Program-made: the position numbers and the translations under genes
The notes under the pieces: generated by a model
Told to the model about the DNA's origin: nothing
Database searches by the model: none
The model's input: only the letters and a program-made list of their open reading frames with translations
Shown here: one piece after another, positions 43,423-52,589 of the stretch
How positions within the stretch are numbered: position 1 is the first letter of the stretch
How the letters are laid out: each line of letters opens with the position of its first letter
NCBI GenBank assembly: GCA_016699165.1
Contig: CP064963.1
Location: 1-64,000 of the forward strand
DNA length: 64,000 nucleotides
Direction: 5' to 3'
DNA from: Candidatus Melainabacteria bacterium
GTDB taxonomy: Bacteria > Cyanobacteriota > Vampirovibrionia > Obscuribacterales > Obscuribacteraceae

Positions 43423-44432
43423 GTACCAAAGACAAAGCTATTTGCATTATTGGAGCCGGTGCCTGGGGTGGAACTCTTGCCTGGCTTTTAGGCGAGCACA
43501 AATCTAAAATTTCGCTCTGGTCGCACGACAAAGCAAAAGGCGATGAAATCATTCAGTCGCGCAAATTGAAGACACCATGCGAGCTTTCGCTTTCAAATTC
43601 AGTGCATGTATATAACGACTTGGAGCATGCCTTAGAAGATGCCGAACTGATTGTGATGGCGTGCAACTCGCAATCTATGCGCGAAATGATGGAAAAAATA
43701 AAAGTCATTTTGGACAAAAATAAATTAAAAACGCCTGTGGTGAGCGTTGCAAAGGGATTGGAGCGTGGCAGTTTGCTTAGAATGTCTGAGGTTTTGCGCC
43801 AGGCATCTAAAGATCCTAATCATCCGGTTTGTGCATTATCTGGTCCCAATCTTGCTTTTGAAATTGCCTCCGGCAAACCTGCAGCGGCCGTGCTTGCTTG
43901 CGACGATTTAGAGGTGGCGCGCGGTTTGCAAAAAGCGCTTAGCTGTCCTACTTTTCGTGTCTATTCAAGCGACGACTTAATTGGGGTAGAACTTGGCGGC
44001 ACAATCAAAAATATCATTGCCATTGCAGCAGGCATTTCAGATGGATTAAATCTTGGCGTCAATGCCAAATCAGCACTTTTGACTCGGGGTTTGGCTGAGA
44101 TGGTTCGTTTGTCAAAAGCGATGGGTGCAAAATCCTCCACCTTGTGGGGACTGTCTGGGATGGGCGACCTCTTTGCGACTTGTCAAAGTCCTCTATCTCG
44201 CAACTACAATATAGGATTGCAACTGGCAGCCGGAAAATCAGTGGACGAAGCCCTTTCGATAGTGAAAGCAACGGCAGAAGGAGTGGAAACCACTTACGCC
44301 GTTTGTGAACTTTCAAAAAATATGGGCATTGAGCTACCCATTGCCGAGCAAGTTCAAGCCACAATGAAGGGGAACGTCACTGCCAGAGACACAATAATGT
44401 CTTTGATGGCAAGACCTCTAAGTGTTGAATGA
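43419..44432 (+). CDS. gpsA: Glycerol-3-phosphate dehydrogenase [NAD(P)+]
   Basis: 337 residues, a standard GpsA length. The N-terminal Rossmann motif is CIIGAGAWGGTLAWLLGEHK. Further signatures are LIVMACNSQSMREMM, VVSVAKGLERGS, CALSGPNLAFEIASGKPAAA, and the catalytic lysine region ELGGTIKNIIAIAAGISDGL followed by KSALLTRGLAEMVRLSKAMG. The enzyme reduces dihydroxyacetone phosphate to sn-glycerol 3-phosphate, the backbone for phospholipid synthesis, in the cytosol. Its ATG overlaps the stop of the GGDEF protein (ATGA), so it is co-expressed with the signalling genes, which is unusual for this housekeeping gene. Confidence 0.96.
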   Translation: MSTKDKAICIIGAGAWGGTLAWLLGEHKSKISLWSHDKAKGDEIIQSRKLKTPCELSLSNSVHVYNDLEHALEDAELIVMACNSQSMREMMEKIKVILDKNKLKTPVVSVAKGLERGSLLRMSEVLRQASKDPNHPVCALSGPNLAFEIASGKPAAAVLACDDLEVARGLQKALSCPTFRVYSSDDLIGVELGGTIKNIIAIAAGISDGLNLGVNAKSALLTRGLAEMVRLSKAMGAKSSTLWGLSGMGDLFATCQSPLSRNYNIGLQLAAGKSVDEALSIVKATAEGVETTYAVCELSKNMGIELPIAEQVQATMKGNVTARDTIMSLMARPLSVE

Positions 44433-44471
44433 GCGTGGAATAAAAAAAGAAAATGGAGGTCTTGGATTAAT

Positions 44472-45701
44472 TTGGCGTCCCAAAAAGTGAAAAGAGTGCT
44501 CATGCTTGCCTGGGAATACCCACCTCGTATTATTGGCGGGTTGGCAAGAGTTGTCTGGGCTTTGTCGCATGAATTGGCTGAGCTTGGGCTCGATGTGCAC
44601 GTGATAACTGCAGATCATCCAGCTACACCTGAATTCGAACTCGACGGCAAAGTTAAGGTCCACCGGGTAAAAACACAAACTGATAGTTCACCCGATTTCT
44701 TGACCTGGGTGAGCAAACTGAATTTTGGCTTTTTGCAGTATGCCATTCCATTATTTAACGAACAAAAATTCGACATTATTCACGCCCATGACTGGATGGT
44801 GACTGATGCTGCCTGGGTTTTAAAAACTACTTATGACACGCCGCTTGTAACCACTATCCATGCCACCGAACAAGGCAGAATGGGTGGTATTCACACTGGT
44901 TTGCAGAGATATGTCCACCAGATGGAATGGCGTTTGACCTATGAGTCTTTTAGAGTGATAGTCAATAGTCACCATATGGTGGATGAATTGCGCAATTCAT
45001 TTGATTTGCCGCGCAATAAAATAGACGTGATTCCAAACGGAGTTACACCTGAAAATTTCAGAATAGATTTTCCTGAAAATGAAAAACGCGCTTTTCGTCA
45101 GAGTTTTGCTGGGGAAAGTCAGAAAATAGTTTTGTACGTTGGTCGACTGGTCAATGAAAAGGGCGTTCAAGTCTTGATTGATGCCGCGCCAAAAGTGATT
45201 CAGCAGTATCCCGAAACTCAATTTTTAATTGTGGGCACTGGGTATTTTATGGAAACGCTAAAAGCGCAGGCAGATTATTTAGGCGTAACTCAAAATGTTC
45301 GGTTTCTTGGTTATGTGGCTGATTCGGATTTGCTCAAGCTCTATCAAATTACTGATGTTGTAGCTATACCAAGTCTTTATGAGCCTTTTGGAATAGTGGC
45401 ACTAGAAGGTATGGCCGCTGGCACACCAGTTGTGGTATCAGATGTAGGTGGCTTGCGCGATTTTGTAGAGCACATGCAAAATGGCATCACCACTTATGCA
45501 GGCAATTCGGATAGTTTGGCATGGGGAATTTTGCAAGTACTTCGTGACCCTGGATTGGCTCATCATCTCAATCAAACTGCCACCAAAGCAGTGGAAGAAG
45601 TATACAACTGGAAAATGATTACGAAGAAAACGCAAGAAACTTATGAAAACGTTTTTGCCGATTCAAAACAAGATTCATTATTGAAAGGAGGATCGCGATG
45701 A
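44472..45701 (+). CDS. Glycosyltransferase family 4 (glycogen-synthase-like)
   Basis: 409 residues from a TTG preceded by GGAGG about 12 bases upstream. The N-terminal domain starts VLMLAWEYPPRIIGGLARVV, the K/R-x-G-G loop of GT4/GT5 enzymes, and contains IIHAHDWMVTDAAWVL. The C-terminal nucleotide-sugar domain has KIVLYVGRLVNEKGVQVLID and the E-x7-E motif as YEPFGIVALEGMAAGTPVVV. It is a retaining glycosyltransferase of GT-B fold. The opening is like that of starch/glycogen synthases, but the length and the neighbouring mannose/glucose-1-P nucleotidyltransferase fit either glycogen or a capsule/cell-wall glycan. It overlaps the next gene by four bases. Confidence 0.88.
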   Translation: MASQKVKRVLMLAWEYPPRIIGGLARVVWALSHELAELGLDVHVITADHPATPEFELDGKVKVHRVKTQTDSSPDFLTWVSKLNFGFLQYAIPLFNEQKFDIIHAHDWMVTDAAWVLKTTYDTPLVTTIHATEQGRMGGIHTGLQRYVHQMEWRLTYESFRVIVNSHHMVDELRNSFDLPRNKIDVIPNGVTPENFRIDFPENEKRAFRQSFAGESQKIVLYVGRLVNEKGVQVLIDAAPKVIQQYPETQFLIVGTGYFMETLKAQADYLGVTQNVRFLGYVADSDLLKLYQITDVVAIPSLYEPFGIVALEGMAAGTPVVVSDVGGLRDFVEHMQNGITTYAGNSDSLAWGILQVLRDPGLAHHLNQTATKAVEEVYNWKMITKKTQETYENVFADSKQDSLLKGGSR

Positions 45702-48268
45702 AAGGGGTGATAATGGCCGGTGGTTCTGGAACCCGCTTGAGACCTCTGACTTGCAATATTCCAAAGCCGATGGTGCCAGTAGGCAATAGACCTATGGCAG
45801 AGCACGTTGTAGACCTGATGAAAGAGCATGGTTTCGACGATATCACTTTTACTTTGCACTATTTACCTGATGCAATCAAAAATTATTTTGGCGATGGTTC
45901 TGATTTTAATTGCAAAATAGGTTACTCCACCGAAGAAGGAAAACCGCTTGGAACCGCTGGTTGCGTCAAGGCTATCCAAGATAAGTTGGATTCTACTTTT
46001 CTCGTGATTTCAGGCGACACTCTGACCGACATGGACTTGACTGCAGCACTTAAGTTTCACAAAGAGCGCAAATCAAAAGCCACTTTAGTTTTAAGACGAG
46101 TGGAAAATCCACTTGAGTATGGACTTGTTATTACAGAGAAAGATGGTCGTATCAAGCGCTTCTTAGAAAAACCATCAGCATCCGAAGTCTTTTCAGACAC
46201 AGCAAATACCGGCACTTATATTCTTGAGCCCGATGTACTTAATTACATTATTTTGGGTCAAGAACAAGATTTTTCAAACGACTTGTTTCCATTGCTTTTA
46301 TTGCGCAACGAGCCTATGTACGGCTACGTTATGGACGGATACTGGTGTGATGTCGGTAACTTGCAAATGTATCGCCAGGCGCACAAAGATATTCTTGACG
46401 GCATAGTCAATTGCAAAACTAGTTATGCCCAAAAAGATCCAGGCAATGTTTTAATCGGTCAGGGTACTCAAATAGACCCTACTGCCAAAATTACAGGACC
46501 TGCTTTAATCGGCAAGGATTGTCGCATTGGACCCAATGTCGAAATTGGACCTGGCTCTACTATTGGTGACAACGTAGTCATTCAAGAACAAAGCTCGCTC
46601 AAACAGCCAGTGGTCTGGTCTAATGTTTATGTAGGCAAGAAAGCACAATTGCGTGCTTGTATTGTTTGCAACAACGCCACTGTCCATGATGGCGCCGAAA
46701 TTTTAGAAGGCGGAATCATCGGTGAAAATACATCGGTGGGACAAGAATCTATAATTAGCCCAGATGTGCGAGTGTGGCCAGACAAAGTAATTGAGTCCGG
46801 ATCGCGTGTAGTGACATCGCTTGTCTGGGGAACCAAAGCTCCCCGCACCATTTTTAGTACCAATGGTGTACGTGGTCTTGCAAACGTGGAATTGACTCCA
46901 GAATTTGCAGTCAATCTTGCTGCGGCTTTTGGCTCTGTAGTTAAAAGCGGACCAGTTCTTGTCAGTCGCGACTACTGGCCAGTCAGTCAGATGATAAGTA
47001 GAGCGATATCTGCTGGACTTCAATCTGTCGGGATAGAAGTGCAAAACTTAGAAGCATCGGCACTTCCCATATCTAGATATTATGTGAAAACACAGCGTGC
47101 AGCCGGACTAATTCATATTCGCTTGTCACAGCGCGAGCCCGAAAAGATAATGATTGAATTTTTCGATAATCAAGGAATTAGTATTCCTAAAAATATGGAG
47201 AAGAAGATCGAAGCTACATTCTTCAAAGAAGATTTTCCTCGAAGCAAACCAAGCGACATCGGAAGAATCGCTTATCCAAGTTTAGTGCGCGAGTATTACA
47301 AGCAAGACTTTCTTGAAAAAGTGAAAGGTCAGGTTTTCGAAGAAGACGCTGTGCCATTCTGCGTAATGCCAGGCTCTAAGTTTACTCGCAAAACACGCTC
47401 GGGTAGCATTGCTACTCAGGCTCCCAAAGTGGTTCTAGACTATGCCATGTCTGAAACGGGCGTTATACTTCCCGACTTGTTAGGACAGTTAGGTGTAGAA
47501 ACTGTTGTACTGAACTCGTCTATTCGAGCAAACGCTCCACGCCAGGATGAGCGCATGGCCATGCGACGACAGCTTGCAGATGTGGTGCGAGCTTTGTCTG
47601 CCGATATGGGCGTGCAAATTGGTCGCAATGGCGAGCAAATGACATTGGTTGACGAAACAGGACACATCATTCGCGGTGAATTATTGCTAGCACTGGTTGC
47701 TGACATTATTTTGCGAGACAAACCTGGTCAGACAATTGTTGTGCCAGTCAATTCCAGTTCTGTAATAGAGCGCATTGCCGAGAAGCACAATTGTCAGGTC
47801 GTGCGCTGCAAAGCCTCAGATGCCGACATCGGACACTGCACATCCAAGACTCCAAATGTGGCACTAGGTGGAAGCGCAAACGGATGCTTCATTTTTCCCG
47901 AGTTTCAAAACGGATACGACGCCATGTTTGCTGTAGGTCAGGTAATCGAACATTTGACCTATCAAGGCAGGACTCTAAGCGAAGCGGTAAAAGATTTGCC
48001 GCCGCTCTATTATCAGGTTGGCTCTGTGCACTGCCCTTGGGAGCGTAAGGGTCAAGTGATGCGACTTCTGGTAGAAAAGCATCAAGAAAAGCCGATAGAT
48101 TTGGTTGACGGGGTCAAAATTAAAACAGGTCCAGATCACTGGATTTTGATTTTGCCTGATGCGGTAGAGCCTGTAATGCACGTTTTTGCTGATGGTTCGG
48201 ACTTGAGCAAGACTTCTGCTGACTTGTCTGAATACACTCAGATGGTCAAGTATCTACAAGAGAGCTAA
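45698..48268 (+). CDS. Mannose-1-phosphate guanylyltransferase-type nucleotidyltransferase fused to phosphomannomutase-like domain
   Basis: 856 residues. The nucleotidyltransferase (about 1-235) has MKGVIMAGGSGTRLRPLTCN, IPKPMVPVGNRP, FLVISGDTLTDMDL and GYWCDVGNLQMYRQAHKDI. A left-handed beta-helix follows (about 245-370) with hexapeptides such as IGPNVEIGPGSTIGDNVVI. The C-terminal 480 residues follow the phosphohexomutase fold (IFSTNGVRGLANVELTPEFA), but the catalytic serine loop TASHNP is replaced by GLIHIRLSQREPE, so mutase activity is doubtful. The same architecture is common in cyanobacteria. It makes a nucleotide sugar, GDP-mannose or a similar donor, for the glycosyltransferase encoded just upstream and overlapping it. 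Confidence 0.88.
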   Translation: MKGVIMAGGSGTRLRPLTCNIPKPMVPVGNRPMAEHVVDLMKEHGFDDITFTLHYLPDAIKNYFGDGSDFNCKIGYSTEEGKPLGTAGCVKAIQDKLDSTFLVISGDTLTDMDLTAALKFHKERKSKATLVLRRVENPLEYGLVITEKDGRIKRFLEKPSASEVFSDTANTGTYILEPDVLNYIILGQEQDFSNDLFPLLLLRNEPMYGYVMDGYWCDVGNLQMYRQAHKDILDGIVNCKTSYAQKDPGNVLIGQGTQIDPTAKITGPALIGKDCRIGPNVEIGPGSTIGDNVVIQEQSSLKQPVVWSNVYVGKKAQLRACIVCNNATVHDGAEILEGGIIGENTSVGQESIISPDVRVWPDKVIESGSRVVTSLVWGTKAPRTIFSTNGVRGLANVELTPEFAVNLAAAFGSVVKSGPVLVSRDYWPVSQMISRAISAGLQSVGIEVQNLEASALPISRYYVKTQRAAGLIHIRLSQREPEKIMIEFFDNQGISIPKNMEKKIEATFFKEDFPRSKPSDIGRIAYPSLVREYYKQDFLEKVKGQVFEEDAVPFCVMPGSKFTRKTRSGSIATQAPKVVLDYAMSETGVILPDLLGQLGVETVVLNSSIRANAPRQDERMAMRRQLADVVRALSADMGVQIGRNGEQMTLVDETGHIIRGELLLALVADIILRDKPGQTIVVPVNSSSVIERIAEKHNCQVVRCKASDADIGHCTSKTPNVALGGSANGCFIFPEFQNGYDAMFAVGQVIEHLTYQGRTLSEAVKDLPPLYYQVGSVHCPWERKGQVMRLLVEKHQEKPIDLVDGVKIKTGPDHWILILPDAVEPVMHVFADGSDLSKTSADLSEYTQMVKYLQES

Positions 48269-48371
48269 AAATTAACTCTCGATTCATGGCGAAAAAAATA
48301 GGGCATATTCAAATATTATGTTCCAAAATTCTGTCCGGCAAAATTATTCGAGTTAAGGAGTCTGGTTAGAA

Positions 48372-49148
48372 ATGCAGAAAAAAGGCGACAAAGAAGATCC
48401 TAATAAGAACCGGAAGTTTCTGGATCGTCAACCTAACTCAGCTCCCTCTGCCCAACGCCAGGTGGATAGGGGCAATTACGGTCAGCAATCTGCTTACGAA
48501 CAGCAGCAGGCTGCACTAGCCAGAGGCGATTCTGGTCGCTGGCAGCAAGATACTCACATGCAACAGCAATTTGTGCTTCCTCAAGCGCCGCCAACTGATA
48601 TTCCACCTTCCTGGATGGACCAGCTCAAAAAAGATTCAATGCAATTTTTGGCTGATCAAAAAGGCGTCCAGTTTGGAGACATGGCTGAGGAAACGGCTTA
48701 CCGAACAGGTATTGCTGTATTAGTAGACAAAATGTACGGACTTTTGCAGAAGTACACCGCCGAGTTTAATAGAGTGGCTGCCGGTACCGACTTATATATT
48801 TCTGGCACCATATCTGGTGACGTTACCGAAGTAACCCGCTTCAACCGCATGCGCGAAGTGGAAGAGACTGCAACATATTTTCGTTGCCGATTTACAACCC
48901 GCCACTTTGCCCTGGTAGTCAGAGGGCATTCAGACAAAGTGGATTGCTATTTGTTGCCGGTAAATGTAGTTCTTGGCGGCAGCCAGTTCGAGAACAGTTA
49001 TAATCCCCTGTGTGTAGTACAAGTAAAAATTTCAGACCAGGGAATGATGTGGCGCATGAAAGACTCCGAACCTCCAATCGAAACTCTGGAGCAGTTGTCC
49101 ATGTGGCTTTTCGGAAAACTGGTTGAAGAAACCAAGGCGTGCCTCTAA
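48372..49148 (+). CDS. Hypothetical protein with Gln-rich N-terminus
   Basis: 258 residues, with AAGGAG about 12 bases before the ATG. Residues 1-75 are disordered and Gln/Arg-rich (YGQQSAYEQQQAALARGDSG). The rest is a globular alpha/beta domain: MAEETAYRTGIAVLVDKMYG, LLQKYTAEFNRVAAGTDLYI, EVEETATYFRCRFTTRHFAL, and a C-terminal MWRMKDSEPPIETLEQLSMW. There is no signal peptide or membrane segment and no recognised motif. It lies 12 bases upstream of another unknown gene, so the two are probably one operon. Confidence 0.65.
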   Translation: MQKKGDKEDPNKNRKFLDRQPNSAPSAQRQVDRGNYGQQSAYEQQQAALARGDSGRWQQDTHMQQQFVLPQAPPTDIPPSWMDQLKKDSMQFLADQKGVQFGDMAEETAYRTGIAVLVDKMYGLLQKYTAEFNRVAAGTDLYISGTISGDVTEVTRFNRMREVEETATYFRCRFTTRHFALVVRGHSDKVDCYLLPVNVVLGGSQFENSYNPLCVVQVKISDQGMMWRMKDSEPPIETLEQLSMWLFGKLVEETKACL

Positions 49149-49160
49149 TCGGAGCAACAA

Positions 49161-50489
49161 ATGTCGCTTATTGATCCTGAGAAGGTAAAGCAGCTTCTAG
49201 ACGAATTTGACGAGAAAGAAGCAGTAACTAAAGCAGAAATTTATGAAGTCGAACGACAAGTAACAGAGCTTGAGGCGAGAGTCGAAGAGTCGCGCAAAAT
49301 CTTGTCGACCATTACAGAAGACAAAGAAGTCATTATGGGCATGAAAGCCGAATATGGCAGTCCTGAGTGGGCATCAATAGCACTGAAAGTAGGTGCTGAA
49401 CTTGCAGCACGCGGCGGCAAGCGTGGCGAATCTTTTTTGACTGGTTACAAACCAACTAAGGCAAAAGCTGGATCAGTTGCAACTCAAGCTCCACCTGCGC
49501 AAGCACCAGTTGCAGCTAAAGCACCGGTTGCATCTACTGCTGCACCAGTTGCAGCTGCACCTAATCCTACTCCTACTCCCGCCAAAGACAAAGCGCGGTC
49601 TAGTCAGTCTAAGTTGGCTGCTATAGTCAATCGCGACACGGAAGAAAAGGCAAGAAAAAGTCATTCTAATTTGCCTGCTCAACAAGCTCCCGCCGCAGCA
49701 TCTGCGCCTCCACCTGCACAAGCTTCTGCTCCCTATGAAGATAGTCTGGCTTCAGTACTTGTTCAAGCAATTGGTTCTGAGCCTGCGGGCACAACCCCTT
49801 CAGAGTCTTCAAGTGACGAAAATCCATCATTGTTTTTGTTTAGTCATCCCAAAACAGAAAATAAAGATGTTGATTTGTGGTCGCTGACGCCATCTGTTTC
49901 CTGGGCCGATTTGGGAGACGAAATTCCACCCGATGCACCAGCTACAGAACCGGTGCCTGCTCCAACACCGGCTCCGGCAGCGCCTGCACCAGCACCAGCT
50001 CCAATTCCAGCTCCAATTCCAGCTCCAGCACCAACTCCTGCTCCTTCTATTGAGCCCGAGCCTATTCCTGCTCCTTTGCCAATGCCAGAGCCCCAGCCTG
50101 TTTTAGAGCCTGCGCCAGCACCGCCAATTTTACCTGAGACACCAATGCCTGAAGCTGCGCCTCTTGATGCGCAACCAGCAGCTGCGACCAACTCAGCACC
50201 AGTAACTCTTCCCGCCTCGGCGTTTGAGCCCATGCCCCAGTCTGGACCAACGCCATTTCTTGACGATGATGAGTTTGAAACTTCTGAGATGGCAGAGGAA
50301 AATGCCAAGACGTCAGATGTCGCGCCGGTTATCGCAAACATGCCTCCATCTGAATTAATTGCCCCTCTTGAGCCCGAAGTGCCTCAAACGCCTGAAGAGA
50401 AGAAAGAAGAGTCAAATGCGGCGCAATCTTCAGAAGGCGAAGAGGATGTCAAGAAAATCAATGATGCTCTGCGCGGTTTGTTCAGCTAG
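49161..50489 (+). CDS. Coiled-coil protein with long Ala/Pro-rich region
   Basis: 442 residues. Residues about 5-60 form a coiled coil (EAVTKAEIYEVERQVTELEA). Residues 65-90 hold a short helical piece (SPEWASIALKVGAELAARGG). Residues about 105-400 are Ala/Pro-rich, with a (P-A-P-I/T)n stretch around 265-330, interrupted by SSQSKLAAIVNRDTEEKARK and LFLFSHPKTENKDVDLWSLT, and a charged C-terminus (EEDVKKINDALRGLFS). The Pro-Ala stretch would be an extended, stiff spacer. No export signal is seen, so it is probably a cytosolic scaffold. Function unknown. It is in the same operon as the gene before it. Confidence 0.65.
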   Translation: MSLIDPEKVKQLLDEFDEKEAVTKAEIYEVERQVTELEARVEESRKILSTITEDKEVIMGMKAEYGSPEWASIALKVGAELAARGGKRGESFLTGYKPTKAKAGSVATQAPPAQAPVAAKAPVASTAAPVAAAPNPTPTPAKDKARSSQSKLAAIVNRDTEEKARKSHSNLPAQQAPAAASAPPPAQASAPYEDSLASVLVQAIGSEPAGTTPSESSSDENPSLFLFSHPKTENKDVDLWSLTPSVSWADLGDEIPPDAPATEPVPAPTPAPAAPAPAPAPIPAPIPAPAPTPAPSIEPEPIPAPLPMPEPQPVLEPAPAPPILPETPMPEAAPLDAQPAAATNSAPVTLPASAFEPMPQSGPTPFLDDDEFETSEMAEENAKTSDVAPVIANMPPSELIAPLEPEVPQTPEEKKEESNAAQSSEGEEDVKKINDALRGLFS

Positions 50490-50589
50490 CGGCTGAGAAA
50501 TAAGTTAAAACGAAGGTCATATATAAAGTAGATCTGGTTTGCTAACATCTGGGCAAATCAGGCGCAATACTTGGGGAGTCTTAGGATTA

Positions 50590-50802
50590 ATGAAACAAAT
50601 AGCATCGATGATGGCTGGAGTGGTGATTGAAATTCTGGTCAAACCCGGACAAGCAGTTTCCGAAGGGATGGATGTCGCATTGCTTGAGTCGATGAAAATG
50701 CAATTGCCTGTTCAATCTGAAGAATCGGGCACAGTCAAAGAAATCAAAATCGCAGCAGGCGATTTCGTCAACGAAGGCGACGTTATCATCACGCTTGAAT
50801 AA
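50590..50802 (+). CDS. Biotinyl/lipoyl carrier domain protein
   Basis: 70 residues from the ATG at 50590 (MKQIASMMAGVVIEILVKPG). It is a single biotinyl domain with the attachment site LLESMKMQLPV (E-S-M-K-M, Lys biotinylated) and the second half KIAAGDFVNEGDVIITLE. It is the swinging arm of a biotin-dependent carboxylase. Its stop overlaps the start of the HMG-CoA lyase gene by one base. That coupling suggests a 3-methylcrotonyl-CoA (or other acyl-CoA) carboxylase carrier rather than the acetyl-CoA carboxylase protein, but the carboxylase subunits are not in the window. Confidence 0.88.
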   Translation: MKQIASMMAGVVIEILVKPGQAVSEGMDVALLESMKMQLPVQSEESGTVKEIKIAAGDFVNEGDVIITLE

Positions 50803-51749
50803 TGTTTCAAAGTCTTCCTTCAAAAGTAAAAATAGTTGAGGTTGGTCCTCGCGACGGGCTGCAAAATGAAGCTGAGCAAGTAGCGACTAATCACAAAGCC
50901 GAGCTGATTGAAAAGATCGCAGCATCGGGTCTGGGCGAAATAGAAATTACTTCTTTTGTTAGTCCCAAATGGATTCCACAATTGGCTGATGCATTGGAAC
51001 TTGCCCAATTGGTTTGTGATAAATTACCTGCAAATGTGGTGACATCAGCTTTGGTGCCAAACTTGAAAGGCTATGAGCGCTTTAAGCAAACTGATATCAA
51101 GCAAGTTAATCTTTTCATGTCGGCTTCAGAGTCGCACAGCAAAAAGAATATCAATAAATCAATTGACGAAGCACTAGTGGCGCTCAAAGAAGTAGCAGAT
51201 GTCGCTAAGGCTGATGGATACCGGGTGCGCGCTTATGTCTCGGTTGTTTTTGAATGTCCTTACGAAGGCAAAATAAGTCCAGAGCCAGTAATCAAAATAT
51301 GCGATCGACTTTTAGAAATGAAAGTTGATGAAATCTCGCTTGGCGATACGATAGGTGCTGCTACTCCGCTTCATGTAAGTGAAGTGGTGGAGCTTCTTGC
51401 TGAAAATGTGGGACTGGAAAAACTAGCCCTTCATTTTCACGATACTAGAGGTGGTGCACTAGCCAACGTGCTAACCGGACTTGAGGCAGGAGTAAAAATA
51501 TTTGATTCTAGTCTTGGAGGTCTTGGCGGCTGTCCTTATGCTCCTGGTGCTTCGGGCAATCTGGCTACTGAAGACCTTGTCTACATGCTTCATGGTATGA
51601 ATGTGGACACTGGAATTAATCTAGAAAAATTAGTGGAAGCAGGAAAATTTGCTCAAAAAATATTGAACAAAAATTTGCCCGGCAGATATTTAAAAGCCTG
51701 CCTGGGTGTCGAGCAAAAAGTACAAGAAAAGGAAAAGCTAGCAAAATGA
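50802..51749 (+). CDS. mvaB: Hydroxymethylglutaryl-CoA lyase
   Basis: 315 residues. The DRE-TIM metallolyase start KIVEVGPRDGLQNEAEQVAT carries the catalytic Arg-Asp. Further typical elements are IEITSFVSPKWIPQLADA, FMSASESHSKKNINKS, VSVVFECPYEGKISPE, ISLGDTIGAATPLHV, LALHFHDTRGGALANVL with the metal-binding H-x-H, and the signature GGLGGCPYAPGASGNLATED with the active-site cysteine. It cleaves HMG-CoA to acetyl-CoA and acetoacetate, the last step of leucine degradation. Neighbours on both sides (biotinyl carrier, enoyl-CoA hydratase), coupled by overlaps, fit that pathway. Confidence 0.95.
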   Translation: MFQSLPSKVKIVEVGPRDGLQNEAEQVATNHKAELIEKIAASGLGEIEITSFVSPKWIPQLADALELAQLVCDKLPANVVTSALVPNLKGYERFKQTDIKQVNLFMSASESHSKKNINKSIDEALVALKEVADVAKADGYRVRAYVSVVFECPYEGKISPEPVIKICDRLLEMKVDEISLGDTIGAATPLHVSEVVELLAENVGLEKLALHFHDTRGGALANVLTGLEAGVKIFDSSLGGLGGCPYAPGASGNLATEDLVYMLHGMNVDTGINLEKLVEAGKFAQKILNKNLPGRYLKACLGVEQKVQEKEKLAK

Positions 51750-52582
51750 CAGCAGAGGTGCTTGTGGATAACGACGTATTGCTTTTAGAAATCGAAAAAG
51801 ACTCGCCAATTGCCTGGCTTAAACTAAATCGTCCAGACGTACACAATTGTCTCAACACCAAACTATTGCAAGCTATTTGTGATGCCTGTGCCAAATTAGA
51901 ACAGAACAAAGATATTCGAGTAGTAATTGTAATAGGTTCTGGTGCCAAAACATTTTGTGCCGGTGCTGATTTAGCCGAGCGCAAAGGCATGACACCTGGT
52001 CAAACTCTCGATTACTTGTCGTTGATCCAACGCACTATGTGCACACTTGAAGCCTTGCCTCAACCGGTAATCGCCGCTATAAACGGTCCGGCATATGGTG
52101 GCGGCACCGAGCTTGCATTATCTTGTGATTTGAGAATCATGCTTGATTCAGCTAGTCTTGCATTAACCGAAGTCACACTTGGTATCATTCCTGGTGCTGG
52201 TGGCACCCAAAGACTGCCTAGACTAATTGGCAAATCAAAAGCTAAAGAAGCCATTCTTACAGCCAAACCCATCAAAGCAGAAGAAGGCAAAAGTCTTGGT
52301 CTGGTGCATCGTTTAGTTCAAGACCCAGACAAAACTCTAGAAAATGGTTATAACAAAGCCTTGATGCAGGCAGCACTTGAGTGGGCAAGTGAAATTGCTA
52401 AACTTGCACCACTATCGCTTAAATACGCAAAGCAAGCCATAGACATGGGTTATGACCGAGATCTTCAAGCGGGTCTAGCCATTGAGACCAAAAATTACCT
52501 TCAACTACTCAACTCAACAGACAGACTAGAGGGGCTTGCCGCATTTGCTGAAAAGCGTAAACCTAATTACAAGGGAGAGTAA
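51746..52582 (+). CDS. Enoyl-CoA hydratase/isomerase family protein
   Basis: 278 residues, overlapping the previous gene by four bases. It is a crotonase-fold enzyme: WLKLNRPDVHNCLNTKLLQA, the oxyanion-hole segment GAKTFCAGADLAERKGM, AAINGPAYGGGTELALSCDL with the second oxyanion glycine, and the catalytic glutamates around ALTEVTLGIIPGAGGTQRLP. Such enzymes hydrate 2-enoyl-CoA. Beside HMG-CoA lyase and a biotinyl carrier, 3-methylglutaconyl-CoA hydratase (LiuC-like) is the likeliest role, by context only. Confidence 0.92.
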   Translation: MTAEVLVDNDVLLLEIEKDSPIAWLKLNRPDVHNCLNTKLLQAICDACAKLEQNKDIRVVIVIGSGAKTFCAGADLAERKGMTPGQTLDYLSLIQRTMCTLEALPQPVIAAINGPAYGGGTELALSCDLRIMLDSASLALTEVTLGIIPGAGGTQRLPRLIGKSKAKEAILTAKPIKAEEGKSLGLVHRLVQDPDKTLENGYNKALMQAALEWASEIAKLAPLSLKYAKQAIDMGYDRDLQAGLAIETKNYLQLLNSTDRLEGLAAFAEKRKPNYKGE

Positions 52583-52589
52583 AGCGAAC

